From Isoetes taiwanensis (taxonomy: Eukaryota > Streptophyta > Lycopodiopsida > Isoetales > Isoetaceae), in assembly GCA_021234155.1 (NCBI GenBank), contig JAJEKV010000062.1, positions 6,540,432 through 6,604,431 on the forward strand: DNA of 64,000 nucleotides, given 5' to 3'. Numbering within the stretch: position 1 is the stretch's first letter; each line of letters opens with the position of its first letter. Position numbers and translations under genes: made by a program. Under the pieces are notes generated by a model that did not search any database, was not told where the DNA came from, and saw only the letters and a program-made list of their open reading frames with translations. This document shows positions 28,683 through 39,850 of this stretch, piece by piece.

Positions 28683-29874
28683 ATCCAGAAATTATAATCG
28701 ACCATGATACCAGATCTCTTTGGGGCATGTGTCTGAAAAGTTGAAGGGCCTCCTTAAGCCTCCCCTCCTTGGCATATGCTGCAATCATCGCATTCCATGA
28801 GACAACATTGCGGACGGGCATTTGCTGAAAAAAGGCAAGAGCATTCTCAAGCTGCCCTTGTTCAGCATACAATGCAGTCATTGTTGTCCAGGAAAACACA
28901 TCATGAACTGGCATTTGCTCATAAAGCTGAAGAGCTTGCTTAATCTGCCCATCCTTGGCATATGCTCCAAGCATACCATTCCATGAGATCAGATCCTTCT
29001 CTGGCATTTGGTTGAATAAGTTCAGGGCCTCAGTTAACCTTCCAGACTTGGCAAATGCTGAGATCATGATATTCCAGGATCTTAAATCACGACAAGGCAT
29101 TTCCTCAAACATTAGAGTAGCTTCCCTAAGTTTACCATGTTTAACACATCCTGCAATGATGGTATTCCATGACACCACTGTCCGATGTGGCATGTAATGA
29201 AAGAGACAAAGAGCCTCCTTGAGTAATCCATGTTTGACATAAGATGAAATCATTACATTCCAAGAGATGTCATTGCGTTCAGGCATTTCTTTGAAGAGCT
29301 TAAAAGCTGTTCTCAACTTGCCATGTTCAGCATATGCTGCAACCATGGAAGTAGCAGAAACCACATCCTTCTCAGGCATGAGTTCAAAAAGTTGGCGTGC
29401 ACTGCACAATTGCCCTTGTTCTAAATAAGCTGCAAGCATGATGTTCCATGTAAAAGAATTGCGGGAATTCATATCGTCAAACACTGAACGAGCAACTCTA
29501 AGAGCTTTGCACTTGCCATACATCTGAATAAGAAGATTTCCCAAATATATGTTTTGAGCCAGCCCATTGCGAATTATGCGCTGATGGATTCGTTGTCCCT
29601 CAAATAAATCCCCTGCAGTGCCACATTTGCGAAGTAAGGATGCAATGCAGGGTATCTCCAAGTTATAATTCACCAATATAACCTGTTGCTTATCTTTCAT
29701 TGGGTTTGCATATTGCTTGGACGATAGTGCTTGTGTATAATTTAACTGGAAGCAGCATACTTCCAAAAAATTTCTGCCGTTCTTTATAGAGCCAAGTTGG
29801 TACAGTTTGGAATGAGCAGAAAATGTAGAGCTGAAAAAGCAAATATCTGACATGGGCAATCTCACTTGGTTCAA
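28636..29874 (-). CDS. pentatricopeptide repeat protein, run of 31-residue S motifs, 3' end broken
   Basis: PPR proteins bind organellar RNA one base per motif and direct editing, splicing or stability in mitochondria or plastids. After a leader of about 75 residues with little acidic content, an N-terminal unit covers about 75-142. Then come eight consecutive motifs of exactly 31 residues, starting at residues 143, 174, 205, 236, 267, 298, 329 and 360, with a partial ninth at 391. Seven of the nine start with Trp-Asn, and all full ones end near MP-x2-D/N/T. This S-only array is common in lycophytes and ferns. The frame ends after YAQHGFG through a lesion; the rest lies at 28353-28682. An ATG at 29872-29874 is chosen because no better one lies upstream in frame. 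Relatives are the pseudogenes at 36.2-37.2 kb and 46.1-46.6 kb. It may already be a pseudogene. Confidence 0.85.
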   Translation of the reverse strand: MNQVRLPMSDICFFSSTFSAHSKLYQLGSIKNGRNFLEVCCFQLNYTQALSSKQYANPMKDKQQVILVNYNLEIPCIASLLRKCGTAGDLFEGQRIHQRIIRNGLAQNIYLGNLLIQMYGKCKALRVARSVFDDMNSRNSFTWNIMLAAYLEQGQLCSARQLFELMPEKDVVSATSMVAAYAEHGKLRTAFKLFKEMPERNDISWNVMISSYVKHGLLKEALCLFHYMPHRTVVSWNTIIAGCVKHGKLREATLMFEEMPCRDLRSWNIMISAFAKSGRLTEALNLFNQMPEKDLISWNGMLGAYAKDGQIKQALQLYEQMPVHDVFSWTTMTALYAEQGQLENALAFFQQMPVRNVVSWNAMIAAYAKEGRLKEALQLFRHMPQRDLVSWSIIISGYAQHGFGNAMRKCDA

Positions 29875-29902
29875 AAGAGGTCGGAGAGGCAGAAGTTTTC
29901 AT

Positions 29903-30800
29903 GCTTATATCACGGTTAAACTCTACATGTAAATGTCAAACTTTACTCTACCTTATGAGTTCTTGATGGAAAGAGGCTTTCCACGCAGTCGGATCGCCCA
30001 TTGCTCGCAGCATTACGGATCAAGCACACAAGTAACACATAATTAACAAGGTGCCGCCACAGAACGATGTATCAATACTGTGAGAAGCATCTGTAAGCAT
30101 GCTCAGAAATATAAAGAAGAAACACCGGACAAGCAGGGAATGAAAGAACTTTCCGGCGCTCCATAAGCATCGACAAGAAGAAATCAGTTCTGGATGAGCA
30201 AGCAGGGTGTGACCTCTACAAAAGGAAATTCTACAGCTTTTTAAATGTACAGAACTTAAAGATTCGTGTGCTTTACCTGTGCAAGATGTCCAAATTTAGA
30301 AAACACCATTCTGGATAATACTTATATGGGGATTTGAAACCCCTGCCAGAATAAGCAACACAAATCCTACCTGTCAATTAGAAACAAAAGCAAGGGATAA
30401 AGAAATACAGAAACAAGTGCAAGCGGCATTAACTCCACCTCCGACCTCTTCCCCTTTCTCTACCGTAATGTAGATTTCGGCAGCATCATAATCATATTCA
30501 GTTGGGCATCTAGCTGATAAAGTCCATCCCTGCTCATCCAGTATGTGGCCCTCCCCAATGCCGTGTTCCAGGTTCGAAATCGGGGGGGTTTGACCGTTAA
30601 AAATCCGGCCATTCCAAAAAAATTTGTGATAGTCAAAAATTATTCCCGACAATTTTTTAAGGCTATTTTCGCAGAAGTTTTTAAGAATTTCCGAGAAACT
30701 ACACTATAATTTCATGTTTTTGGCGGCCTTAAAATGTAAGCAGTCATTTTTAATGGTTAGGGCAAATTTTAATTTCAAAACCTGGTTGTCTCCCACGTAC
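29903..30800. other. no gene firmly recognised; one coding-like stretch
   Basis: On the minus strand, 30374-30652 reads a 92-residue frame whose middle (HGIGEGHILDEQGWTLSARC, then EYDYDAAEIYITVEKGEEV) looks protein-like, but I match it to nothing and it lacks clear splice sites. The rest is unremarkable. Confidence 0.25.
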
Positions 30801-30930
30801 ACTTGTTTTTGGGTTGCCCCTAGGGGGGCAAACCCTCGTTATAATGGGTTTGTGGGATATCTTGAATATATGCTAGAATATACTTCGATATATGTTGATG
30901 ATTTACTAAAACCCTTTGTTCCCTGTAAAT
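30801..30930. repeat. dispersed repeat shared with 46585-46760
   Basis: The segment TTTTTGGGTTGCCCCTAG and the following GGGGGCAAACCCTCGTT, then an ATATGCT(A/G)GAATATACT word and GTTGATGA, recur in the same order and orientation at 46.6 kb. The core forms an imperfect palindrome around CCCCTAGGGG. The type of element is unknown. Confidence 0.55.
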
Positions 30931-33900
30931 GCCGCGGTCGGGTTCGTTGTGGATCAAGGATGTTACGACCTAGATGGGCGGCTCAATCGATCAGAAGATT
31001 TTTAGATTCGAGAATTTATGTCCATGATTTTAAGGATCTGGAACCATGGTGATGCTTGGTGGCCGGTCTTTGGATTCTCCAACGGACCCTGTTTGGTTCT
31101 CTCTTGCACTTGCATGGCCAAACAATCCGGCTCAACATTTTCGTTTTTAGGTTGCATGACACTATTTTGGAATTCCAAGGCTGTGCAAATCCACTCTATG
31201 GTTTGGCGATGCAGAGCCAAATCGGTTTTTCGGGCTCGATCATCGACTAGCTATGGCCTCAAATCGGCCCTTTGTTCTCTGTGCTCGGTAATTTGATTTA
31301 AAACTTCGGTTCCAAACAATTCAACAGTAGCATATATTTAAATTCATACGGTTTCTTTTCTGGCATCTACAGTAGGTTGATTTATGTTGGCAAAAATGGA
31401 AATAACTCGAGAGCTGCTTCCCTGTGCTTACTTGATTCCTGTGTGTTTATGAGCCCAGGTAAGAAAGATGCTTATGAATTTTGAGCATGGATCAATTGCA
31501 AGCAAGCTCTAGGGATTTTTTATTTGCAAATCCGACTTGCTATTCTTCTAGGTCACTAGATTTGTATGCTTCATTATTTTTGAAGCTATTTGAGCAACAC
31601 TTTGATTTCCATTTTACTTTGTACCCTAAGTGGCTAAGCATTTGGGTTTGAAAACCAGGGATTGAATGCAAGAGGGGTTTGATTTTAATTCCTGGGGCTT
31701 CAACATCTTCAAGTCATGGTAAATTTGTAGTGACAGAAACCCGGGTGGGTGGACAAAGAGGTATAGATTTTTTGCCCTTCTTGAATCTCGATTTGGCAGT
31801 TGAACTAGCCTTACATATGCACGGACTAACTTTGTAAATTTGGATGCCCGCCTTACGGAATAGTGTCATGTTGATTGTGTGGCTTGGAGCTTATGTGAAA
31901 CCCTCTGATTCTGATCTCATCAGGTGCATTGTTGCCAAGATGAAGAGTTGCGGCTTTGCATAAAGGGGGAAATTTGTTGGGCATGTATATAGATGGTTTG
32001 AGAAAGAGCTATAGTCCGATACTTTTGGCCGATAGTAAGTGATTTTGTTATTATTATAGCATGGAAAACATTAAGGTAGATTTTCTCTCTTTCTTGAATG
32101 CTTACGGTTTGTTCATGCTTAGGAGCACTGGAAATATGTATGAAGTCATGTGCCAACTGCTGAGAATTACAAGTCGAGGAGATGAACATAGCAAATTCAG
32201 AGATCAACATTACAAGCTTAGAGACCAACATTACGAGGTATGACCATGTTGAGTTTGTAGACACCGATTTGGCACAAATCAAGTCTTCTTTTGAAAGAAA
32301 ACGGTTCAATCCTGCGGCACATGTACCGGGGTTCCTTTTTTTCTTGGTCGGGCTAGAGGTGATGGGCAAGGCCAAAGCCAAGCAAATCTCGGGCACGGAA
32401 GTTTTCCTCTGTGTTTGAAGTTCCAATTTAAGCTACAATGAGTCATTCTTTTCTTTGAGTATTTAACATTCCTAATAAAGAAGGCTTTGGATTTAGAAAA
32501 GTTCGGTTTATTTGACATGTTTACATAATGAATTTGAAAAATATGTACTTAGCAACTTTCATAAATTATGCTTTGAGCTTTCCAATGCATGCTCATGCTT
32601 GAGAAACAGAGTTTTCTTGCAGAAGTTATGGCCCTCTTTCTATGCCTATCTAACTTGCATGCCTGGATGTTATGCAGGCCTGAGGTTGAATACTATAGCC
32701 ATTCTCAAAAATCTGGTAAGTTCAAAATGGATGTAAGTTCAAGCCTTTGCTATTGTATTATTGTATTTTGATTCTAGATTCCTTATATGCAACCCATGGT
32801 AGCTCTGAAACTGGGATCTAGGCTCTAAAAGAAGTGCGTGATTGTCACTATCATTTGTGCTAAAGAGTAATCTGATCATCTTGCATTATAAGCGTATGGC
32901 AGCCCTGGATGGTTGTTAATTTGCATGGATCAGTACTTGCATGTACTGTTTGCAGTTTGGAATGCATTTGTAGGCTAGTTTGCCTTACAAAATATGACGA
33001 AGAATAAAGATTGTTAATTAGAAGTGGATGCTTATAAATGATATTCGCATTTCGATGTAAGCTAAGAATTTAGCAGAATTCACAGAGGAAACGATCCAGC
33101 CAAAGGATACTGTTCTCAAGAGATATTATTCTAGTCTGTCTTGATGTAGCCATCACTAGAAGTAGATGCTAGAAGTAGATGCTGAGGACCTGTTAAAGAC
33201 AACTCGGTAGTGGGAGCGGAATTGGCTATCTCATGGTTCTCTCAACTGATATACATGAGGAACCTTTAGAATGTCAGTTCAGCCCCAGAAGGCAACAAAA
33301 ATGGATCTCTCCTTGATAAATTTTTCTTCATTACAATCACCTTATAAGTGATAATCCCTACTATTGATGAAGTCCCTCATGGATGAACATATTGCCTCCT
33401 ATTCAAATTTAAGTTGATATCAGTAGTTTTATTGGTACAACAATAGATCAATGTTAATTTCTTTGTAGGGTTTAAGTTCATGGAACTGTCGTCCCTCCTT
33501 ACAAACCATACAACCATTCGAATAAAAACCACAACATAGCCAAAAATGGTTATAAACTTCCCAAGCCATGCTAGAGAATATTAAAGGTTGGTCAATTTAG
33601 ATCATATAACTCATATATTTGTATTAATATCATGAACATACAATAGCAGCAAACATACAATGTATTTTCATACAATGTATTTTCATGTTTATTTAGATCT
33701 AAGAAGCGTCTAGAAGCACCTTATTACTCAAGAAGCACCTTATTACTGATTATTCACGCATACTGACTATTCGCATCCAAATCTATCTTCCCCAACTTTT
33801 TGCCTCAAGCCTGCCCTGCTGCTAGTCAAGAATTTTTGCTAATTTTCATCATCATGCCAAATGTTTGCCCTATTGCTAGTTAAGATTCCTTGCTAATTTT

Positions 33901-34993
33901 CATCATCATGCCAAGTGTCTGCAAGCTTCTCTTTGCACTCGTGTTATTATCACATGTGATGAAACTACTACAGAGTCTCTTGACCCGGCTTCTGTAATAA
34001 TCAACGCTTACACCGTAGCCAAGACCATATGCTCAAGGCTTTTGGCATAAGAAAGGACATAAGAAACTCAAACAGTCTTATTCAATTTTTTATTTCTTAG
34101 ACATCCCTACTATGTTGTCTTACTTTAACACGTCCCTCCTACTTTATGGGGAGAACTTTATCTGTACTGAGGGAATATTATCCTTTGGATAAATGATGCA
34201 ATGTATAGCATTTGTGTTGGAAGTATTGTTTAACAATTGTAGAGGGTTTGCATTTACTGCTTTTCATGCATGTCTCACAATTTTGCTTGTGCACTTTGTG
34301 CCAGGTTTGTTTGATAAATTTACGAAAGTTAATTCGACATATGCTAACAAGATCAACTAAATAGCCAATAAGGTTGTCATTGTGAGGTAAAATTCAAGAA
34401 AGTGAGGTGAAATGCAAGAATGTCGCGTAAAAACTAATAACAATGTCAACGCCTAAATTTATCTTAACTTGCTTTTATGTATCTTAAATCATAATGCAAC
34501 ACTTTGTTCAGTTGTGCCCGTTCTATATCTCAAGTACCCGTAAATCATAGAGTTATTCGTTGCACAGTATCAATTATGTAAATTAGTTTGAAGTATTATT
34601 CTTTTCTCCCTAAGTTCTATAAATTGATCTTCAAAGCTTCATAAACAAAACTCATGCCTTTAAGAAAATGACCCAACAAGAACCATAAAAACGAAACGAC
34701 AACAAGAAACATGAAAACACATTCTCGGGCCACCGTAGGGCAACCCTCCGTGCGCAGCACCTTGTTTCAATAGGCGGCTCAAGGCTTAAAAAATATTTTG
34801 AAAGCCCGTCGTACGGATGGGAGTATGGTGGATATTCACCGCATATCCATGGGCATATCCATGTTTTATTTTGTCATGTTTGAGCCACCAAAAATACACA
34901 GCATTTTTCAAGGACTTGGCCATTTTTTTCACTTTTAGTGTCATTCAATCACGACGGTGGCCAATATCTATATAGTTCGTATGGATGGGCATC
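30931..34993. other. about 4 kb without a recognised gene
   Basis: Frames are short and none matches a family I know. Small direct repeats are common: AGAAGTAGATGCT at about 33159 and 33171, ATACAATGTATTTTC near 33655-33685, AGAAGCACCTTATTACT near 33710-33745, and a longer imperfect pair around GCTAATTTTCATCATCATGC near 33840 and 33895. These look like replication-slippage scars rather than genes. Confidence 0.4.
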
Positions 34994-35063
34994 ACTAGAA
35001 ATTTTTAAGATATACTTGTTCAATCTGGACTAGAAATTTTTAAGATATACTTGTTCAATCTGG
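34994..35063. repeat. perfect 35-bp tandem duplication
   Basis: 34994-35028 is repeated exactly at 35029-35063. It ends about 23 bp before the left edge of duplicated block A. Confidence 0.9.
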
Positions 35064-35085
35064 ACCGTTGGTGACCATCGTTGTT

Positions 35086-36740
35086 CCTTCTGGAGCGACC
35101 ATGGCCATCTTTCCAAAAAACAAGATGCGGCCAACCTGGCATTTCCACATCACGTTATGCCATAATAATTGCATCTAACTGATCCACATGTATTTTCCAC
35201 TACAATATGCATCATTTGTAGAGCAGCTTCCATTATTGCCATTATAATTGCCCCTAACTGATCCAATATATTTGCCACTAGAATTTCTAGCATTTATTCA
35301 TTGGCTTTCGTATACATTCAATTGACCTCTTGAGCTCGCACCATTGTCAAAGTGCATGCCCTCTATTTTCAGTTTCCTTTCTTTTTCTAAAAGTATTGCA
35401 ACGAAAGTGTCTAGTGTTTGGTTGTCGCCAAAGTTGCAGGTGTCAAAATTGAGAGGTTTTCTCCTTGACTTATCTATTGAACCTTTGCAATGGCACAAAG
35501 AGCAAGTAACATGAGACTCAAACCAAACATCAATGCATTGGATGTGGAACCTAGGGTTACAGTTTGGCAAAATCTGTTCCCTTGCTTTAAATTCTCTCAC
35601 GCAAATTGCACATTCTAAACCTTCCTTTCCAGATTCTTCATCTTTCAACTCAAATATTGGCAGCAAGTCTGATACTACTTTCAGTCTTATAGTCCTCCTC
35701 CTCGGCTTTGTCATTATGCAACGATCTACATAGCAAATGCAACATCCCAGAATTCCAAGCACACCAAAAAATGCAACAAAAAAAGATCAATGCCATAATG
35801 GTCAAGTTAGATGAATTGCTGGTAGATTACATGGTGCATCTGAAGGGATTTTCTGACATTTTTGTTTAATCTTTGTACACCATCGTAGTGCATGTTTTGC
35901 CTCCATTTTGTTTTTTGCTTTTCAGTGATTGATTAGCAGAGACATGGGGGGTGTTGTTTGGAACGTGCTAGCTTTTTTTCTTAAAACATTTATGTGGGCA
36001 ACCTAATCTGGTTTGGCGGTCAGGTCGACTTTTCTTTTGCCCCCCATGTTGATTTCCAAAATATTTTGCGGTCTTCCCATCAATTGCCTTCTTCTCATGT
36101 TTACATTGCGGCTATGGTTGTAGCCTTTGGATTTGGCCTTTGGATGCCTTTGGATTTGGCCTTTAGATTTTGCCTTTGGATGCTTTTAGCATATTATTGA
36201 CCAAAGTCTCTGAATTGTCCACCAATCCCACATGAGCACTGGCACAACAGAATGAGAAAATAAATACAACCCTCATCAAGGAGCCCATCACGACTATATG
36301 CAGAAAGGACACTAGAGTACGTAAGCTCATTAGGCATCACAGCGGCCTATTGCATTTGTGCGAAAAAATAAATTGCATCTTTTCCAGAGCCATGCTGGGC
36401 ATATGCATAATTATAATCGACCATAATACCAGATCTCTTTGCGGTATGTGCCGAAAAGTTGAAGCGCCTCCTCAAGCTTTTCCTTCTTGGCATATGCTGC
36501 AATCATTACATTCCATGAGACAACATTGCATACATTGCATACGGGCACTTGGTGAAAAAAGGCAACATCATTCTCAAGCTGTCCTGCTCAACATACAATG
36601 TGTTCATTGTTGTCCAATAAGACATATCATGGACTGGCATTTGCTCATAAAGCTGAAGAGCTTGCTGAACTTGCTCGTCCTTAGCATATGCTCCAAGCAT
36701 AGCATTCCATGAAATCAGATCCTTCTCTATCACGACGAGG
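35086..36740. repeat. segmental duplication, block A
   Basis: About 1.65 kb, matching 44968-46574 in the same orientation with few substitutions and small indels. It carries a RING-H2 frame and the 3' part of a PPR pseudogene, both on the minus strand, and between them a short minisatellite of TTTGGATTTGGCC/TTTGGATGCC units (about 36120-36186). Its left edge is at CTTCTGGAGCGACCATGGCC. Confidence 0.85.
35298..35762 (-). CDS. degenerate ATL-like RING-H2 protein, copy A
   Basis: ATL proteins are membrane-anchored E3 ubiquitin ligases. This 154-residue frame has a short hydrophobic N-part (GILGCCICYV), an acidic linker, and then the RING from about residue 50: CAICVREF, LPNCNPRFHIQC, IDVWFESHVTCSLC. 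The pattern has one oddity, CNPRFH in place of the usual CGHxFH, so the first His ligand is replaced by Pro, and SLC replaces PLC. The frame opens at a GTG, not ATG, and an in-frame stop lies 45-50 bp upstream beyond more hydrophobic codons, so the true start is lost or in another exon. Copy B carries two more residues (GK) before ILPNC. It is probably a non-functional or specialised relic. Confidence 0.6.
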   Translation of the reverse strand: MLGILGCCICYVDRCIMTKPRRRTIRLKVVSDLLPIFELKDEESGKEGLECAICVREFKAREQILPNCNPRFHIQCIDVWFESHVTCSLCHCKGSIDKSRRKPLNFDTCNFGDNQTLDTFVAILLEKERKLKIEGMHFDNGASSRGQLNVYESQ

Positions 36741-37150
36741 CATTTCCTCAAATATTAGAGTAGGTTCCTAAAATTGTCCATGTTTAGCACATCATGCAAA
36801 GATGGTATTCCATGACACTGCTGTCCTATATGGCATGTAATGGAAGTGACAAAGATCTTCCTTGAGTAATCCATGCTTGACATATGACAAAATCATTACA
36901 TTCCAAGAGATATCATTGCGTTCAGACATGAGGGGCTTAAAAACGGTTCTTAGCTTGCCATGTTCAATATATGTTGCAACTATGGAAGTAGCGGAAACCA
37001 CATCCTTCTCACACACACATTCAAAAAGTTGGTTTGCATTGTATAATTGCCCTTGTTCTAAATAAGCTGCAAGCATGATGTTCCATGTAAAAGAATTGCG
37101 GGAATTCATATCGTCAAACACTGAACGAACAGCTCTAAGAGCCTTTTACT
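36189..37150 (-). pseudogene. PPR pseudogene, copy A
   Basis: On the minus strand it follows the PPR gene at 28.4-29.9 kb along most of its length, from the first motif (FDDMNSRNSFTWNIMLAAYLEQGQ near 37120) to the LLDSSEA region near 36200. It lacks several motifs in the middle, has stops and frameshifts (near 36740, 36820 and 36950), and lacks about 35 bp near 36236 that the parent has. It is a duplicated, decayed relative. Confidence 0.85.
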
Positions 37151-38205
37151 TTCCATAAAAGGAAACTTAGTTTGATTTTTTCAATTTGGTCTTTAAAACT
37201 TAGTTGTGGTTTTTCAATTTGGTCTTTTGGTCCCTTTCTAAAAGAATAGAATAGAATAGTTGGACTTGTAATATTCAATTCGACTACTTGTAGTAATATT
37301 CAATTGGACTACTTGTATTGAGTACTAGTTTAATACAAGGTCTTCAATATAGTTTTGAATTTCTTCAACGGTGGATTATATTTCCATAGCCCAAACCTAA
37401 ATGCTTTAGCCAAAACCTTGTCATCAGACATAGCTAGAGCATACAAAGCACATAGGAACTATTCTTAAATCTAGGCCTTCATCATCTAATTATCGAATGG
37501 TATCTAAGATACGAGAATGCTGCTAAACACACTTAATGAGCGTACAAAGTTGTTTGGACATAGCACATGTATTTGGCATGCTATGGCAGGAGTACTAGAT
37601 TTTTATTCCATTAACTTGTAGAAGCCCGAAGCTCTATGGTCACAGTCCAAATCTTTACTTAGGTGTTGAATTTATTCGCCTAAGAGTTGACAACTAGTAT
37701 GGAGGATTGAATGCAGATAATGTTGATCAAACACTTTCCTTCTATAAACATATGAATGGTTTGTAACTGGCCACACTTGACATCGCTCAATGACATGTTC
37801 AAAGCTTGGCCAGTATAGCATTGTTGCAATATATCCCTTCACATGCAATGGGAATGGCTCTGTAGCGGGTACATGTTGATGCCCCATTATTATTTTTAAT
37901 TCTTAAAGGTAGCGAAACGTATACCTGCCTATGGTTGAAGCATGGTGGTTCGCTCTCGATTTTCCCAGTACATAGGTTAATCACATGTATAAAATGTCCA
38001 CTCAGAAGCTACATGGTTGATCTTGCCTAGAAAATGATCATTTGGATATGGATGAGTGTCCAGTCCTTGATTTGATGATAGTTTCAGCATGATAAGTTCA
38101 CTTGGAGGTTTAAGCATTATGGACAAGATTTATGGATCACATGGCCACAAAATAATTTATCGTTTACGAACTTGTAAGATTAACCATAGAACTGATATTC
38201 TATAT
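37151..38205. other. no gene recognised
   Basis: AT-rich; short direct repeats (TTTTTCAATTTGGTCTTT twice near 37170-37230; ATTCAATT(C/G)GACTACTTGTA twice near 37275-37315). No supportable frame. Confidence 0.4.
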
Positions 38206-38285
38206 TTTAATTTGAATTGAATTGAATTGAATTGATTTTTATTGTCTGCGGAGACCAATTGGTCTATGGGACCCAAACAAGGAAT
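38206..38285 (-). mobile_element. LINE 3' tail with AATTC microsatellite
   Basis: On the minus strand the sequence reads GGTCCCATAGACC, then GGTCTCCGCAGACAATAAAA, then about five copies of AATTC. The first part matches the 3' ends of the LINEs at 12.75 kb and 1.8 kb. Only the tail end is kept, so the copy is extremely 5'-truncated. Confidence 0.55.
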
Positions 38286-39248
38286 ACAGCAAGCAGATTA
38301 CTGTAGCGGGGCTAGGCTAGCTGTGCAATAATACACTTGGAAATTGGCCTCTTGGTTCTAATTCCTCAATCTGACTTGGGCATTGAAACCCTAAAACAAA
38401 AAGTTACTTGGCCATATATCTTCTACAATCAAGTTCGACAAAGGCTGGTGGCTGCAACCAGATATCTCGGTTCTGGAAGAATTTGTCAGCAGCTAGATTT
38501 CATAAATCTTGTTGGTTTTTATAAGCTCCAGTTACACCTTGTTTTCGGCTGGCTCCAGACCTCGGCAGGCCAGTCTTTATACGATTTTTCTTTCCATGGA
38601 AGGCAGCCCCTGCGAGATTCCTTCCGGCTCCCTCTGAACCAATTCACCAAGGCTGACTGCAGAATCAGCTCTTACAAGCAATTTAGTTATTCCAGTGGGC
38701 CTTCAACTTAGGGTTCCAATTCCTATGCACTACAGTATGCTTTTGTGTTCACGTGAGAAAAGGTAGCCAAAGCAGACCTATTATGCTACATGTTCAGTAT
38801 TGCTTTTTTCCACGATTATGGTTCAAGGGTTTTGTATTTGGCATCTGTTTAATAGCAACAGGCAATACCAAAGCAGGCGAAGATACTTTAGTATTTAACC
38901 AAACACAGATCTTTGTACTGCAACTAACGCATTAATCTTTGATTGCCATTTGTAGATAATACTCCACTAGCAGCATCTGGTAGTGCCAATGATATCCATC
39001 TCTTGTTATATCCTGCAAGTCTCTTTACTCCATAAAATATTTTGCCCCAACTAGAGATTCAATGTGAAATGTTTGTCATATTGTTTTAATATTCCATGCT
39101 ATCGTAGATGGCTTGGAAGCTACAAACTTCTGAATTCAAGTCTGCATTTCTCCAGGTTGCTTTAGCTCTTTGCACTGATGCTGATCAATTTCCTACAAAA
39201 CTCTTTCCTTTACAATCTGTTAGGAAGTTCAAGTCCATACCTAGACTT
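38286..39248. other. no gene recognised
   Basis: Only short frames; nothing recognisable. Confidence 0.35.
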
Positions 39249-39317
39249 TGTGACGACCATATGGATATTTGTATCATACGATCATTATACTTGTATGTAC
39301 AAAAGATGGTCGTCACA
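39249..39317. repeat. 69-bp hairpin with perfect 12-bp arms
   Basis: TGTGACGACCAT (39249-39260) and ATGGTCGTCACA (39306-39317) are exact reverse complements. The loop is AT-rich. It lies directly downstream (minus strand) of the tRNA-like sequence and may be its tail part or a small foldback element. Confidence 0.6.
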
Positions 39318-39345
39318 CAGATGCAAAAGGGTAGTTGCACAAGAC

Positions 39346-39411
39346 AGGGTTTCAACTCGCAACCTTCCAATTACGAGTCACATACCCTTGCCAAGTGCGC
39401 TACCAATATTT
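39346..39411 (-). mobile_element. tRNA-Thr-like sequence, SINE head
   Basis: On the minus strand there is an A-box-like TGGTAGCGCACTTGG, an anticodon loop ACTCGTAAT with CGT (Thr), and a B-box-like GGTTGCGAGTTGAAACCC in tRNA order. The acceptor arms do not pair and the B box has the central C changed, so it is not a working tRNA gene. A tRNA-derived SINE head is the likeliest explanation. Confidence 0.5.
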
Positions 39412-39464
39412 TGTTGAAGACATTCCTTCACAGCTTTCTCATATGTGGGACTATCTCTAGGAGG

Positions 39465-39482
39465 TTCTAGAATATTCTAGAA
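39465..39482. promoter_or_regulatory. perfect four-unit heat-shock element
   Basis: TTCTAGAATATTCTAGAA is TTCnnGAAnnTTCnnGAA without a mismatch, the consensus bound by heat-shock factor trimers. It sits in the centre of a perfect 22-bp palindrome (39463-39484) and 71 bp upstream of the TATA box, a promoter-proximal position in the LTR. Confidence 0.75.
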
Positions 39483-39553
39483 CCTAAATGCATGCACGAC
39501 GCTTGGCGCGATCTCATCCATTGGAGTGGCGCGATCTTGACCGTCGGCTTAGA

Positions 39554-39560
39554 TATATAA
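39554..39560 (+). promoter_or_regulatory. TATA box of gypsy LTR
   Basis: TATATAA in the context AGATATATAAGAAGG, followed by a pyrimidine-rich initiator-like region about 30 bp downstream. Confidence 0.55.
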
Positions 39561-39850
39561 GAAGGCATCTCCTTCTTGTCGAACCATTCCGGTTCAACGC
39601 CAGTCTTGAGCCTTCTAGGCATCTGTCTCATGTTCCTGCTTGCCTTTGGGCCATTGTATTCTTGATTCCTATTCATATATCAGATTCTTTGCCGATCTTG
39701 ACGTATTTCTTCCATATTTCTTGCGTATTTTCCATGTATTTTCCTTGTTTTCGAGTAGGTTCATGACAGTTTGAACCGGAATCCCTTACCGGTTCTTGCC
39801 TGCTCTGATCCTAAGGATTTCTTTATCCATATTGGGCAATTCCTGTCTCT

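Larger units (their letters stand above)
39412..39768 (+). repeat. 5' LTR region of Ty3/gypsy element (left edge uncertain)
   Basis: The segment runs from TGTTGAAGACATTCC to TTCATGACA just before the leader of the gypsy element. It includes the heat-shock element, a TGGCGCGATCT direct repeat near 39507 and 39527, and a TATA box. No second LTR is present to prove the ends, because the 3' half of the element has been lost. Confidence 0.5.
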
